Made by a program: the position numbers and the translations under genes. Shown here in pieces: positions 53,292 through 64,000 of a stretch of DNA of 64,000 bases. The stretch is from Terebella lapidaria. Taxonomy: Eukaryota; Annelida; Polychaeta; Terebellida; Terebellidae. The notes beneath the pieces are model-generated. The model was not told the DNA's origin. It searched no databases and worked only from the letters and a program-made list of their open reading frames with translations. The stretch lies in NCBI GenBank assembly GCA_949152475.1, contig OX424568.1, positions 3,509,667 to 3,573,666 of the forward strand, in the 5' to 3' direction. Numbering within the stretch: position 1 is the stretch's first letter; every line of letters starts with the position of its first letter.

Positions 53292-53769
53292 CTATTAATG
53301 GTGCTAATTGGGCTGTAGCTACTCACAAGTGCTTGCTTATCTCGCCACAGACATTCTCCTAGATAAAACATGAATACCCCACCTGCCCCCCCCCCCCTTC
53401 CTGTCGGATCTTTAACTTGTAATAACAGCTTGTAGCGGTTTTCACAATGGCCGAACCATTGCTAGTATTTATGAGAATGAATTTGACTATTGTCAGATGA
53501 TTTGCATTTTCGGGAACATCTTGGGTTATGTCATTAACCATGGCGATGGGACAATTTTTTCAGGAGTGTGGAAGAAAATATTTAAGGATATTACAACACA
53601 GGATCTCTACAGTTTTAAAATGTACACCGACATGGTCAGAAAGTTTTGCGGTACTTCTTTTTAGAACACCCTGTATACTATTCGCTTAAATAACAAGCAA
53701 TAAGCTTTATTCTCCACTCAAACCCATGACCTGAGAACCTACAAACATATACTAGTAGGTTTTTGGCGC

Positions 53770-54100
53770 CCTTTAAGGTAGTCCGCTCCAAACAGTGAGG
53801 CGAGGGGGTCAAAAAGTTTTTTAAAATAAATAACTGTATCAACATTTTCTAGAGCTTCAAAATGACATACTCTGTAGAGTAACTCATCACCATTCTAAAA
53901 CTGAAAAGAAAATAGGGGGTCACCGTATCCGTTCGCATGGAAAACACGATGCAAGATGTATGGACAAAAAAAAATTGCAAAAATGTCATAATTTATGTCA
54001 TTTTAGGTAAAGGTGTGTGATTTTGATCGAATATGTCGAATAAACCAGCACAGTAACCCCCTATTTTCTTTACATTATTAGGATGCTGATCAATTATACC
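53770..54100. mobile_element. MITE B, partial second copy
   Basis: It begins after TTAA (about 53775) with GGTAGTCCGCTCCAAACAG and follows 33902-34220 closely, including the CTGAAAAGAAAATAGGGGGT inverted pair. Homology stops near 54096, so the right end is missing. Confidence 0.8.
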
Positions 54101-54536
54101 ACCTAGAAAACTACCACGAGGGTCTTCCTGAACCTGCACGTTATCTCTGCCTTTTTGTTAATCTGAAACTGGGGCAAGTGGTGGTTGAGGGCTACGCCAG
54201 TGTTCGGTACTTTGATCACAAACTATCCTCAGTTTAACCTCCTTCGTGGGAAGATACACCCCCAAACTGAGCAAATAATGTAATCCTCTTGGAAGACTTC
54301 TCGCCTGTGTCTTCCCAGGTACTCTCAGTGTCCTGGGTGTGTTCAGTCTGACACCTCCCAGCTTGATGTCCAGCTAGTCTCTTGTTGAAAAACTTCGGAG
54401 TCTTATTAACAGTCAGTAATATTCTGGTTGCATCATATGTCCAACTGCGCCATAAAATCCTCCTGGACCAGCAGTTGTGTCGAGATGGTGCTGGTCTTGA
54501 TGATCCAGTGGATCATGAAGACCATCAAGACTTCAC

Positions 54537-54718
54537 AGCTCAGGAATCAATTGTGGACATATAGGAAGTGATATATGCTGAATAATTTCGTGACCTTGAA
54601 TTTGACCTTTGAACTCATTTTCATGGTCAGAGCACAAAATGGTTAATATCTCGCTGATTATCGACTTTACAGGCAATTACAGCTTAGGAATCAATTGTGA
54701 ACCTATAGGAAATGATAA
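54537..54718 (+). repeat. Helentron-like core fragment
   Basis: About one and a third 134-bp-type units (CAATTGTGGACATATAGG..., TGACCTTTGAAC..., CTTTACAG...). It ends in GATAAGATAAGATAA, which runs into a different A-rich tail. Confidence 0.75.
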
Positions 54719-54783
54719 GATAAGATAAAACTTTATTTAATGTCGGGGTATAATAAAACAAATAACATTAGCACTTGTGGTGC

Positions 54784-55297
54784 TACAGTACCGATTTCGC
54801 AAAACCTCACTAGCCATGGGAATGCTACATGCTAAATGCTAGGCCGTGCGATTACGTGGGACTTGATGCTAGCATCAAATCGCATGGTGCGACCAGTGGG
54901 CGTGATGCCATCGCATCAGGCGGCCGTCTCAGTTGAACGGGCGAGCATTGTCTCGCACAGATGCGCGCATCCTTTATTTCGGACGCAAATACTGACTTTG
55001 ATTTGAACTGAACTTAAACACTGCATTTTCCCATACGATCTACATGATACAGACTGTCTATAAACCACTCGACCATGTGTTTGCGAGCATTTGCAAGTAT
55101 ATAATGGCCTTCACAAAAAAATGCGAAATGCTTTCAGTGTACCACAGTGCCAAGAAGCAATGCTAGCATCGAGGGATGCTCGCACACACAATGCTAGCAT
55201 CAAATCGCATGATACTACGTCAGGCGAAGTTGGGCGTGCTAAATGCCAGGTGTCCCGTGCTAGCATTTTGGTGAGGTTTTGCGAAATCGGTACTGTA
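54784..55297. mobile_element. Tc1/mariner-like MITE with 27-bp perfect inverted ends
   Basis: TACAGTACCGATTTCGCAAA... (54784-54810) is exactly inverted at 55271-55297. The outermost TA fits a TA target duplication, leaving 25-bp inverted repeats starting CAGTACCG. The 514-bp interior contains several palindromes with ATGCTAGCAT and repeated TCAAATCGCAT, and no transposase. Confidence 0.85.
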
Positions 55298-55679
55298 TTC
55301 ACCGACAGGGTGACATAATGAATATATACTATGAAGATATGAAAGATATATACAACTAGACGCTTCCGGTCGCCTACGACCGCTTGGGTGTATCCCCCGT
55401 AGCCCTATCATCTCTGTTGCCCCAAATATATCACTGTCAATTGTGAAAAACTAGAGTAAGGGCTAAAAAAGATTACCAGAGAAATGTTAAATCTCAAGTC
55501 ACAACTGTATTCTTTTCCCCACCAAAATTGCTGCACTGATTTTCCGAGGTTATTGAAGGTCGAATTCAAAATCACCACTGAAATCTCTTTATATGAATTT
55601 CCATTCGACATGTTTGATAAAATAACGAAAATACAGATAGATCAATCTTTTCACCTATTTATATTTCAACTCAGAATAT

Positions 55680-56580
55680 TTTACAAACTTGGTTCCGAGT
55701 TGAAATTCAAAGTAAAATTTGACCAAAAATGCATTTCAAGATGACAAAATTGGAGCTAGATTGAACTTCTCACCATAAGTTATATTTCGATCCATAATAC
55801 ATGTATGTGCCAAACATGGTTTCAAGTTGAAATTCAAAGTAAAAGGTAATCAAAACTGCATTTCAAGATGACAAAATTGGAGCCAGATCAAACTTTTCGT
55901 CATGAGCTATATTTTAACTCATAATACCTGCCCAACTTGATTTCAAGTTGAAATTCAAACTAAAAGTTTACCAAAACTGCATTTTAAGATGACGAAATTG
56001 GACCCAGATCAAACTTTTCGCCATGAGTTATATTTCAACTCATAATATGTGCCAAACTTGGTATTAAGTTGAAATTCAATGTAAAAGTTGACCAAAACTG
56101 CATTTCAAGATGACGAAATTGGAGCCAGATAGAACTTTTCGTCATAAGTTATATTTTAACTCATAATATGTGCCAAACTTGGTTTCAAGTTGAAATTCAA
56201 GCTAAAAGTTTACCAAAACTGCATTTCAAGATGAAGAAATTGGAGCCAGATCGAACTTTCCATCATAAGTTATATTTTAACTCATAATATGTGCCAAACT
56301 TGGTTTCAAGTTGAAATTCAAACTAAAAATTGACCAAAACTGCATTTCAAGATGACGAAAATGGAGCCAAATCGAACTTTTCACCATAAGTTATATTTCG
56401 ACTCATAATATGTGCCAAACATGCTTTCAAGTTGAAATTCAAAGTAAAAGTTGACCAAAACTGCATTTCAAGATGACAAAATTGGAGCCAGATCGAATTT
56501 TTCACCATAAGTTATATTTTAACTCATAATTTGAGCCAAACATGGTCTCAAGTTGAAATTCAAAGTAAAAATTGATCAAT
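55680..56580. repeat. ~120-bp satellite-like tandem repeat
   Basis: About seven units. ACTGCATTTCAAGATGACGA recurs every ~120 bp (near 55854, 55974, 56094, 56214, 56335, 56456), with TTTCAAGTTGAAATTCAA (itself palindromic) between. Confidence 0.9.
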
Positions 56581-56584
56581 GTTT

Positions 56585-57475
56585 TCATAAAAAGCTATTG
56601 TGATCAATAATAGACTTAACTAGCAAAAAAATAATGTTGACTTATTTGGTCACAGCCATAAAATCTCTACTGGACAAAGCCTTCACCTTGTTGAGCCCAA
56701 TAATAAATATTTCTTGTCTTAACTATTTTCATTGTCGTCACTTATAGACTTAACATGTAAAAATAAAGTTAACTTATTCGGTTACACCCAGAAATTTCTA
56801 CCGGACAAAACCTTAACCTTGTTGAGCTCAATAATAATTGTTTCTCATCTTAACTATTTTTATTGAGGTCAATAATAGACTTAACTAGCAAAAAAAATGT
56901 TAACTTATTTGGTTACAGACATAAAATGTCTACTGGACAGAATCTTTACCTTGTTGAGCCCAATGATAAATATTTCTTGTCTTAACTATTTTTATTGTAG
57001 TCAATAATAGACTAAACTAGTAAAAATAATGTTAACTTATTCAGTACACCCATGAAATCTGTACTGGACATACTTTCACCTTGTTGAGCTTAATAATAAA
57101 TATTTCTCATCTTAACTATTTTTATTGTGGTCAATAATAGACTTAACTATTTTTATTGTGGTCAATAATAGACTTAACTAGTGAAAATAATGTTAACTTA
57201 TTCAGTTACACCAATTAAATTTGTACTGGACAAAACATTTACCTTGTTGAGGTTAATAATAAATATTTCTTGTCTTAACTATTTTTATTGTGGTCAATAA
57301 TAGACTTAACTATTAAAAATAATGTTAACTTATTCAGTTACACCCATGAAATTTGTACTGGACAAAACCTTTACCTTGTTGAGCTTAATAATAAACGTTT
57401 CTCGTCTTAACTATTTTTATTGTGGACAATAATAGACTTAACTAATAGAACTAATGTTAACTTATTCAGTAATAT
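56585..57475. repeat. ~130-bp tandem repeat, different family
   Basis: About seven units. CTTAACTATTTTTATTG recurs near 56850, 56981, 57111, 57273 and 57406, with ACTGGACAAAACCTT and CTTGTTGAGC in each. It directly abuts the previous array but shares no sequence with it. Confidence 0.9.
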
Positions 57476-57726
57476 TGTCCTGTTTTCACTGGAAACTTCA
57501 GTTCTCCATTCTGAACAAGAAACCAGTGTCATTACCTTCCACTGTACAGGCTATTGGAATGATCGTACATGTCAAAATGGATATTTCAAAATTCTGTAAT
57601 AAGTTAGGCTGTTAACATATTAATATGTATATGATCATTCTAAAAAACGATTGGTTTCGTGTGACAGCCCTTCCCAACAACACTTCCAAATATTATCGAG
57701 ATTCGTCAAAAATTGCCATCTGTAGA

Positions 57727-58073
57727 GCGTTCACAAGCCATGTGTCTCAAACAGGCTGTTTTCAATGCAAAATGTGTCCCCAAACGACCAATTCAGTTGC
57801 CACGGCAACCAAAATCGATTGGTGTCGGGATCTTACCATAATATATGTGCCTGCGAAAAATAATGGTGATCGGGTGAGAATTGCGGCCTATAGCGCGTTC
57901 ACAAGCCATGTGTCTCAAACAGGCTGTTTTCAATGCAAAATGTGTCCCCAAACGACCAATTCAGTTGCCACGGCAACCAAAATCGATTGGTGTCGGGATC
58001 TTACCATTATATATGTGCCTGCAAAAAATAATGGTGATCGGATGAGAATTGCGGCCTGTAGCGCGTTCACAAG
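57727..58073 (+). repeat. Two 168-bp units that keep a reading frame
   Basis: Units at 57727-57894 and 57895-58062, plus 11 bp of a third, are almost identical. 168 is 56 codons, so the plus frame 57625-58155 (176 codons, ATG) reads through with a 56-residue repeat (GCFQCKMCPQT... with CX2CX2C). The frame then enters (GCGGAC)n. It may be coding or a by-product of the duplication. Confidence 0.7.
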
Positions 58074-58082
58074 AAAATCTCT

Positions 58083-58138
58083 GCGGACGCGGACACGGAC
58101 GCGGACGCGGACGCGGGCGCGGACGCGGACGCGGACGA
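58083..58138 (+). repeat. (GCGGAC)n hexanucleotide run
   Basis: About nine units of GCGGAC with small variants in otherwise AT-rich DNA. A short hairpin, ATCCGCCGAAC...GTTCGGGGGAT, follows at about 58157-58180. Confidence 0.9.
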
Positions 58139-58349
58139 CGAAGCCAAATCCATAGTATCCGCCGAACTTTGTTCGGGGGATACAATGATAACGACAAAAA
58201 TGCAGAACATTGTGCAGAACATTAGTTTTAGGCGGGGTACTTTATGGAAAATCAAAACGTGTCAGTGATAGTTAAACTACTAGTATATACATTCATATTT
58301 TCAACAACGTAAGGCAGGGTACTCCATGACATATCATATCGCGTCAACG

Positions 58350-59120
58350 ATATTTGAAATGATATATGCTGCACATTGTTGTGACCTTGAATTTGACCTT
58401 TGACTTTATTTTCAAGGTCAGAGCACAAAATGACTAATATATTGTTCATTATCGACTCTACAGTTTGGAAATAGGTTGTGTACTTGTGGAAAATTATATA
58501 TGCTGAGTATTCTCATGACCTTGAACTTGACCTTTGACCTTATTTTCAAGATCGGAGCACAAAATGGCTAATATCTTGTTTGTTATCAACTTAACGGCTT
58601 GGGAATCAATTGTGAACATACATGAAATAATATATGGTGAATATTGTTATGACCTTGAATTTGACCTTTGACCTCATTTTTCCTTCATGATCAGCCAGTT
58701 CGGAGTGTTTCTAGGTCAGGTCAAGTGGTATAAAGTGACGCGGTGAACCCAAAGTAAACAAAGTATTTAGTATTGTACAAGCGAAATTGAGTAATGCGTT
58801 GATGACAGTGACTCGACAATGGTAGCGTGACAGCATGGATTTGCTATGTTCATACCACTTGACCCTGACCCAATCCCACTGACCTAACCTGAAAACATTT
58901 CCGAACTCACGTATGGGAGCTGTATAAAGTAAACTCGTAAAATACTTCAAGATAGACCTCAAATATTGGCAGTATCAAATGGGAAATCATATTGCAGTGT
59001 CAATGGTAATCTTTGATTTCACCTTCAATGACCATGAAAGGTCAATATGAATGTTGATGAAAAATTTAATGGTTTAAAACTGAACATTTTTCCGGTAACC
59101 TCTTTAAGCACTTGGGCTAA
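58350..59120 (+). mobile_element. Helentron-like element, 5'-truncated, with MITE inserted
   Basis: About four diverged core units, perfect DR1 motifs at 58528-58540 and 58662-58674, and the 3' end TCCGGTAACC with CTTGGGCTAA closing at 59120. MITE A copy 2 (58698-58906) interrupts the core. Confidence 0.75.
58698..58906. mobile_element. MITE A, copy 2
   Basis: Ends GTTCGGAGTGTTTCTAGGTC and GAAAACATTTCCGAAC. It shares inverted ends and the CAGTGACTCGACAATGGTAG core with 27316-27536. Confidence 0.8.
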
Positions 59121-59736
59121 TTTTTTTCTTTTGCTGGCACATCCCATACCTCGAGCAACGAAAATTAATGATAAATAAATCTCAACAGTTTTGATCTCAG
59201 TGAAAAAGTTTTCTGTTTAGTAAAATATCAAGTACATGTTCGTGTTTCAGTCATCAAGTACAAGAAATGAAGCATAACACTCCGGAAGTACAATCTATAT
59301 TTCCTCCGTTCATGCGACTGATGCGAGACAGTATTCCCGGGAGCCACGGGGTCATGCCGTGACACGGAGGATAAACGATCTCCACCTGACACTGATCATG
59401 ACGCGGTAGTGGCGGGCTGCATGCTTCCTTCCTGATCGGTCTGCCAAGGTTTGACTGTCTCTCGGCACGCCACATACATATCTATATCACACCCGTGCAC
59501 CGTCCTGCAAGTGTCATTCCAAATCCGAGCAGTAGGACGAAAAAGGCAGTAGCCTTTTTGTGTTACATTGATTGAATGATCAAGTGTTTTTCGCCAGGCA
59601 AAGGAGCACACAAAAGGCCTTTGTCAATGAACGTAAACGATGTTATTGACCGAGGCGCATGATATCCAATGAACTGCAGCACTTGATGTATCAATTATTC
59701 ACGGCTATGAACACCTCTGGTGGGTGTTTTCATATT
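59121..59736. repeat. Duplicated block 2 (pair with 52641-53291)
   Basis: It again starts exactly at a Helentron-like 3' end and carries the same 71-codon minus frame (59396-59611) with changes. The right edge of homology is near GAACACCTCTGG. Confidence 0.8.
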
Positions 59737-62017
59737 CCTGGTGTTTTGTGCTCCTCAATCTGGCAAATATGAGCCATCGAATATGAGCGACTGTAAATAA
59801 CTGTTATATTACAAATTAGGTTGGTTATTCATTATGTTCGTGTATTCGATTGGATACCTGTATGGTCCGAAGCGTACCCGAATGTCCAAAGCGGATTGAA
59901 TCAGACCATTCATTATTTGATTGATATAAATACCCGTTACACTAAAATTGTATTCTCTCAGTGTTTTGATTTCATATGGCTATGAATTCTACTTTTTTGA
60001 AAACTTTATCCAAGTTGTCAAGTTCAAGGTCACCAACTTGTGCATTATGTATGGCATCATAACAGTTTCTAATACCGAAACTTGTAACCAAAAAAATTAT
60101 CAAGTTACACATTTTGCAGTAGATACACGTTTACCTCGATTTTAGATATGTGGTCAAATGCAGGCAGGATACACCATATCTATGAATATACATGAACATG
60201 TATGTTCTGTCTACAGGTGCTTACATATCGATAGATCACTCAACATATTTCGAGGTTGACGTGACCTCGAGTCTGAGAAATCAGGGTCTTCTGTGGTCAA
60301 GTTTATGTGTCCACGGATCTTTTACCCTTTTTTAGGTAGATCAACCTTAATTAGAAGCTCAAGAACATCCGAGGTCGAGTCACGGTCACCAAAGATGCCC
60401 ATTTTACAACTGCATGCTTATAGTACTCAAACAGTTATATACTCCCAAGCAATTAGTGTCTGAAGCCCAATTTTGTACCTATTTTAGGCCTTTTGACCAA
60501 TTCAAGTCTGACCATTTAAAAATTTGGTATTATGTCATCCTCCGTCAAAATTCATAGGACAATAAATTATATATGGTAGATCCTTAGACTGAGCAGATCA
60601 GCCAAAAAATTGAACAAAAATTTTGAGAGGTATCATTTTATTCTTGTTCAAATGTCCAGTTATAGTCATATGTACAAAACAACCAGTTGGCTTCGTACAA
60701 AGAACATTTATACATGTGTGACGTGTTTTCCTGTGAAAATGATACAGAGCTGGACATAGCAGACATGCAGACGTTTGGGTTAATGGTGCCGCATTCATGT
60801 TTTCGTCTTTTTCACAAGCATGTTTACATAATTTTGTCTCATAGTCACAACAGTTCTATCGTCGATTTTTATGATATACTCCCAAAAAGCTCTTCCGAAA
60901 TCAGTTCGAAATGCACTATTCGTAAAACACTTCTCAACAAACAATTAAAATCAAAAGTTTGGGTAGTCAATCGATCGCCAAATTGTTTTCGCATACCTGG
61001 TACAAATTGGCAAATTTCAGGGGTGTTTGTTTGTGTATGAATACTTACGGAAATTCCATGACAACACAGAACAAAATGATCACTATTGTCCAGTACAGCA
61101 CTCTCGTATCAAACACCGAAACAAAACTAAAACCAGATTTTAAAATGAAAACAAAACAAACATATCAACAATAACTGAAGTATAACTTTTAGTTTTCAAC
61201 ACGCAAAAATTGCTCAACATGACTGGCTCTCCACAACGGTTATCTGACTGCTGTGGTTGTTTGTAAGTCAACGATTGCAACAACAAAATTTACCTCATAA
61301 CAACAAAAGTTGGCAATAATAAACAACAATTATGCACCTGTTTTGTTTTTTCTCAGTGGAGGGACAAATGACATTTTCCTATTTACAGAATTGATGATAA
61401 CAATCTTGCATACTTAGTAACGTGCAGTAACAACAAAGTGTTCATTTTTAGTGTTTGGACGAATGCCTTGTTTTGAACCAGTCATACCCTAAATGGACTT
61501 GTGTTAATTGCATTCAATACAAAAGGCACATGAGCCTTGTGTGCTTGCAACCCTGGAAAACCAACTTGGACGATGTAAATAAATACCGCTGGAAATTCTG
61601 ACACAGCATTGCACACATCATTCCTTTGTGTGATCTTGAATGCAGACGTTTTTCTTGGAAATACGCATGGACAATGTGACAAGTATATACTGGAGAATAT
61701 TTGTGCCAGAGCAAGACATTACATTACACTCGAGATCCAGAATACTTATTCTGTTGCCTAGTCAACAATACGCCTTCCTGGACATTATGTCTGCATTGCA
61801 TAACTCCTTTTGGAATGTAAATCTGAACAATTTCCTAACAACACTGTCAATTTGTAGTCAATCAATTCTACATACTAATTCACAGTGAGTGACCACGCCA
61901 CAAAATATCTGTGGAAGTTTAACTCTTTTGGACAATGGTGTACATCGGCAAACACAATTGGTGAACAGTTGAAGGTCCATGACTGATTTACTGAAGAGAC
62001 ATGACCTCGGCCCTGTG
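59737..62017. other. Intergenic or NALF-like 3' UTR, no gene seen
   Basis: AT-rich. Between about 60010 and 60500 scattered AAGGTCACC and GGTCGAG words resemble a very old copy of the 22665-23330 repeat. The open frames have no domains. The right part may be the 3' UTR of the minus-strand gene ending at 62018. Confidence 0.45.
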
Positions 62018-63948
62018 CTATGACTGTATTAGTGAGACTTTGACCAAGTATCCAAGGACCAGTCCTATGGTGGAAATGATGAATACAGACAAGCCGTTAG
62101 CGTGAAGGACGGCTGCGACGTTTGGCGCTGTGCCGTTTGTGGGCAAGTCTTGTGTCGAGGAGTCGGTGAGCTGCTGTGGGGGAACGGTCGAGGCGGGGCC
62201 CGTTGCCATGGCGTCAGGGATCCACTCAGGCTCCTTGACAGTCACAACACCGCTCAGCTCCTGGATGTGGTGACACCGCTCTGTCTGTGGGATATCTTCA
62301 TTTCTCGTGTATTTGTCTGCAAAATAATGAGTAACAATTGATTTTTATTATGAAGAAGGAAAAAACATGACATTGTGTACCAACATAAGGTCAATATGAA
62401 GGGTATTTTTTTTTAGATTACAAAGTCACCCTTGTTATAATGGACTTTGTAAGATATTATATATTTATATGTAGGTCTATATCATCACATAACACAGGAA
62501 TCGTGTCAACATTTCACACACAAAAAAACATCCTTGTTTGAAACCAAAGGGATACTCATTATATGCGTCTTGCTTCACAGTTTCAGCTCTGCTTTGATAT
62601 CATAATGTTACCATGCATACAACGACAGCCCATATCAATTCTAAGAACGCTATTTTTACAAACTGATGTGTCTGGATGATTGCATTATGATCATCATGGT
62701 CCCTATGCTACACTGTAAACTTGGGGGACAATAAGGCAAAAGTTACATGTTTTCAATTCTTTCGTTTACAGGACCGCTAGCCCAAAACAAACAATTCAAA
62801 TAAATTTCAACCGCATGACTGCAGTTAGTAATTACTGGATTTTCTCCCGCATATTTTGGTGAATTCAGCACAGAAAGATGATGCAGATATATACGATACA
62901 CCTGAGGATGTTACAAACTTAGTAACCTGTACCTGTTTCCTGCTAGGATCTAAATGTTAAGGATTTGTGTGTAATTTGCCATCGATTTCTCTCTGAACTT
63001 GAGAACTTGGGAGGTTCTGCAACATAATCTCTTCATTCTTGGTAAATATTGATTTCCTCGGAGAAATCTACACCACGTGTAACATGTGTAAATTTATGTC
63101 AACTGATCTGTAATATCAGATACTGGACAAGCAATGTGTGCGAATAGTTTTAGTGGATGATCCGATAGCAACAGGCAAAAAATGTTGCAACTGACTTGTA
63201 CTATGTTGACATTGCATTCAGGCCAATAATGTATTTTTTTCTCGAAAAAGTGTGATGATTATTTCAGTGATCATACATTACAGATCTTGTGCCTTAATGT
63301 GTTCTAAAACTGTGGGATGATGGGATGGAGCGACAGAGATACACCACAAACAATATGATTAAATCTACAATTTTCAAATGGATTGAGAGTTATATTTTTT
63401 TGGTATTAATCTTGTGCTTTCAAAAGAACCGTGATTTTTCATTTGGGTATTCTTTTTTTTTTTTCTTATGGATTTGTCCAAAAAAAAATGTATCAGAATG
63501 ATATTCGGATTAAAGATTTGGATACATTTACCAGTATATGTATAGTGTATATGCCTAGAAGAGATCTTTTTAAAACAATATGTCAATGATTCGGGTTGAG
63601 AGCCACTGCTGGTTTCAGATTTACCTCTGTCCCATGATAAAAACAAAAACTTTGGGTTAATCTCCTGTGGGTTTCAAGTTATGTTCTCCACCCTCCTACA
63701 TGTCATAGTATCCCTCCCTGACCCCCCCCCCCCCAGTCACACCCCCCCCCCCCCATCCCCCCCCCCACCCACAATAATTTACCTGTACAGAAGAAGGTTG
63801 GTTCTCCAGCGTAGGTATCCAAGAAGTGAGGTTTGAAATATGGACATTTATTCTCGACCTGTTCACAGTACGAGCCACAAGGTTGCACTAGCTCATCGCC
63901 ACGGTAATATGGAACCGTCATGGAGCACACCCAGTCCCTGTACGCATC
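62018..63948 (-). CDS. FAM155/NALF-like protein, last two exons (partial)
   Basis: Minus-strand exons 63783-63948 and 62018-62316, joined in phase (one base carried over), stop TAG at 62020. The rest of the gene is beyond the right edge. The first exon encodes a cysteine-rich module: WVCSMTVPYY, QPCGSYCEQVENKCPYF and YAGEPTFFC. This spacing resembles the WLCS...PC..YC..V...CP...GG..SFIC block of FAM155A/NALF1 and nematode NLF-1, which help fold and deliver the NALCN sodium-leak channel from the ER. The last exon has a polar linker and one C-terminal hydrophobic segment (LSVFIISTIGLVLGYLV), which fits the family's C-terminal membrane segment. Family assignment rests on recalled sequence; a different cysteine-rich membrane protein is possible. 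Confidence 0.6.
63722..63773. repeat. Poly-C tracts
   Basis: Three or four runs of 7-13 C in 52 bp, in the intron of the NALF-like gene just after the exon's donor. Similar runs are at about 31664, 32106, 33093, 34425, 34611, 37090 and 53385. Confidence 0.9.
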
Positions 63949-64000
63949 CTGTCAAAACATAGACGAAAAAACATCAATCAGATAATGATCAGTTGATGTT

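Overview
The window is animal nuclear DNA: AT-rich, with spliced genes carrying GT-AG introns and a very dense load of transposons and tandem repeats. A marine invertebrate is likely, and a bivalve mollusc is my best guess. The guess rests on many copies of a mobile repeat built like the oyster 'pearl'/Helentron-type elements (a (GTCC)n stretch, a tandem core and a 3' hairpin), together with DIRS, Ty3/Gypsy and MULE elements. It is an inference, not a species call.

Layout. 0.3-0.8 kb: an unassigned ORF. 1.33-12.07 kb: a complete Ty3/Gypsy LTR retrotransposon on the minus strand. Its two 735-bp LTRs look identical. It has a 4-bp target duplication, a tRNA-His primer site, gag, and a gag-pol -1 frameshift signal. 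It sits inside an older Helentron-like element (0.93-12.39 kb). 13.95-15.52 kb: a single-exon SLC2/GLUT-type sugar transporter. 18.1-19.7 kb: repeats. 20.7-21.7 kb: an unknown 333-aa protein gene (minus). 22.7-23.8 kb: repeats. 24.67-26.16 kb: the 3' exons of a gene for an SH3 plus U1-type zinc-finger protein (minus). 30.60-35.09 kb: a complete five-exon FBXO36 orthologue (minus), whose first intron holds a tandem repeat split by a TTAA-targeted foldback MITE. 35.24-37.08 kb: a MULE-type DNA transposon with FLYWCH and MULE domain remnants and a 9-bp target duplication. 37.6-38.1 kb: a second TTAA-type MITE. 38.98-41.06 kb: a 20-bp minisatellite that switches orientation in the middle and ends about 250 bp before the next gene. 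41.31-43.27 kb: a complete three-exon heparan sulfate 6-O-sulfotransferase gene. 44.7-49.2 kb: a decayed DIRS-type retrotransposon. 49.26-52.64 kb: two head-to-tail Helentron-like elements, the second with an array of exact 134-bp repeats. 52.6-60.5 kb: duplicated blocks, MITEs and three further tandem-repeat families. 62.02-63.95 kb: the last two exons of a FAM155/NALF-like gene (minus) that runs off the right edge.

The host genes are functionally unrelated: sugar transport, ubiquitin ligase adaptor, heparan sulfate modification and probable NALCN-channel auxiliary factor. Nothing suggests an operon or pathway cluster. The most unusual features are in the repeats. Each 134-bp unit of the Helentron-like core carries a perfect DR1 nuclear-receptor motif flanked by two inverted extended half-sites. 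The LTR element carries a textbook -1 frameshift cassette. The minisatellite upstream of the sulfotransferase gene forms a kilobase-scale inverted repeat.
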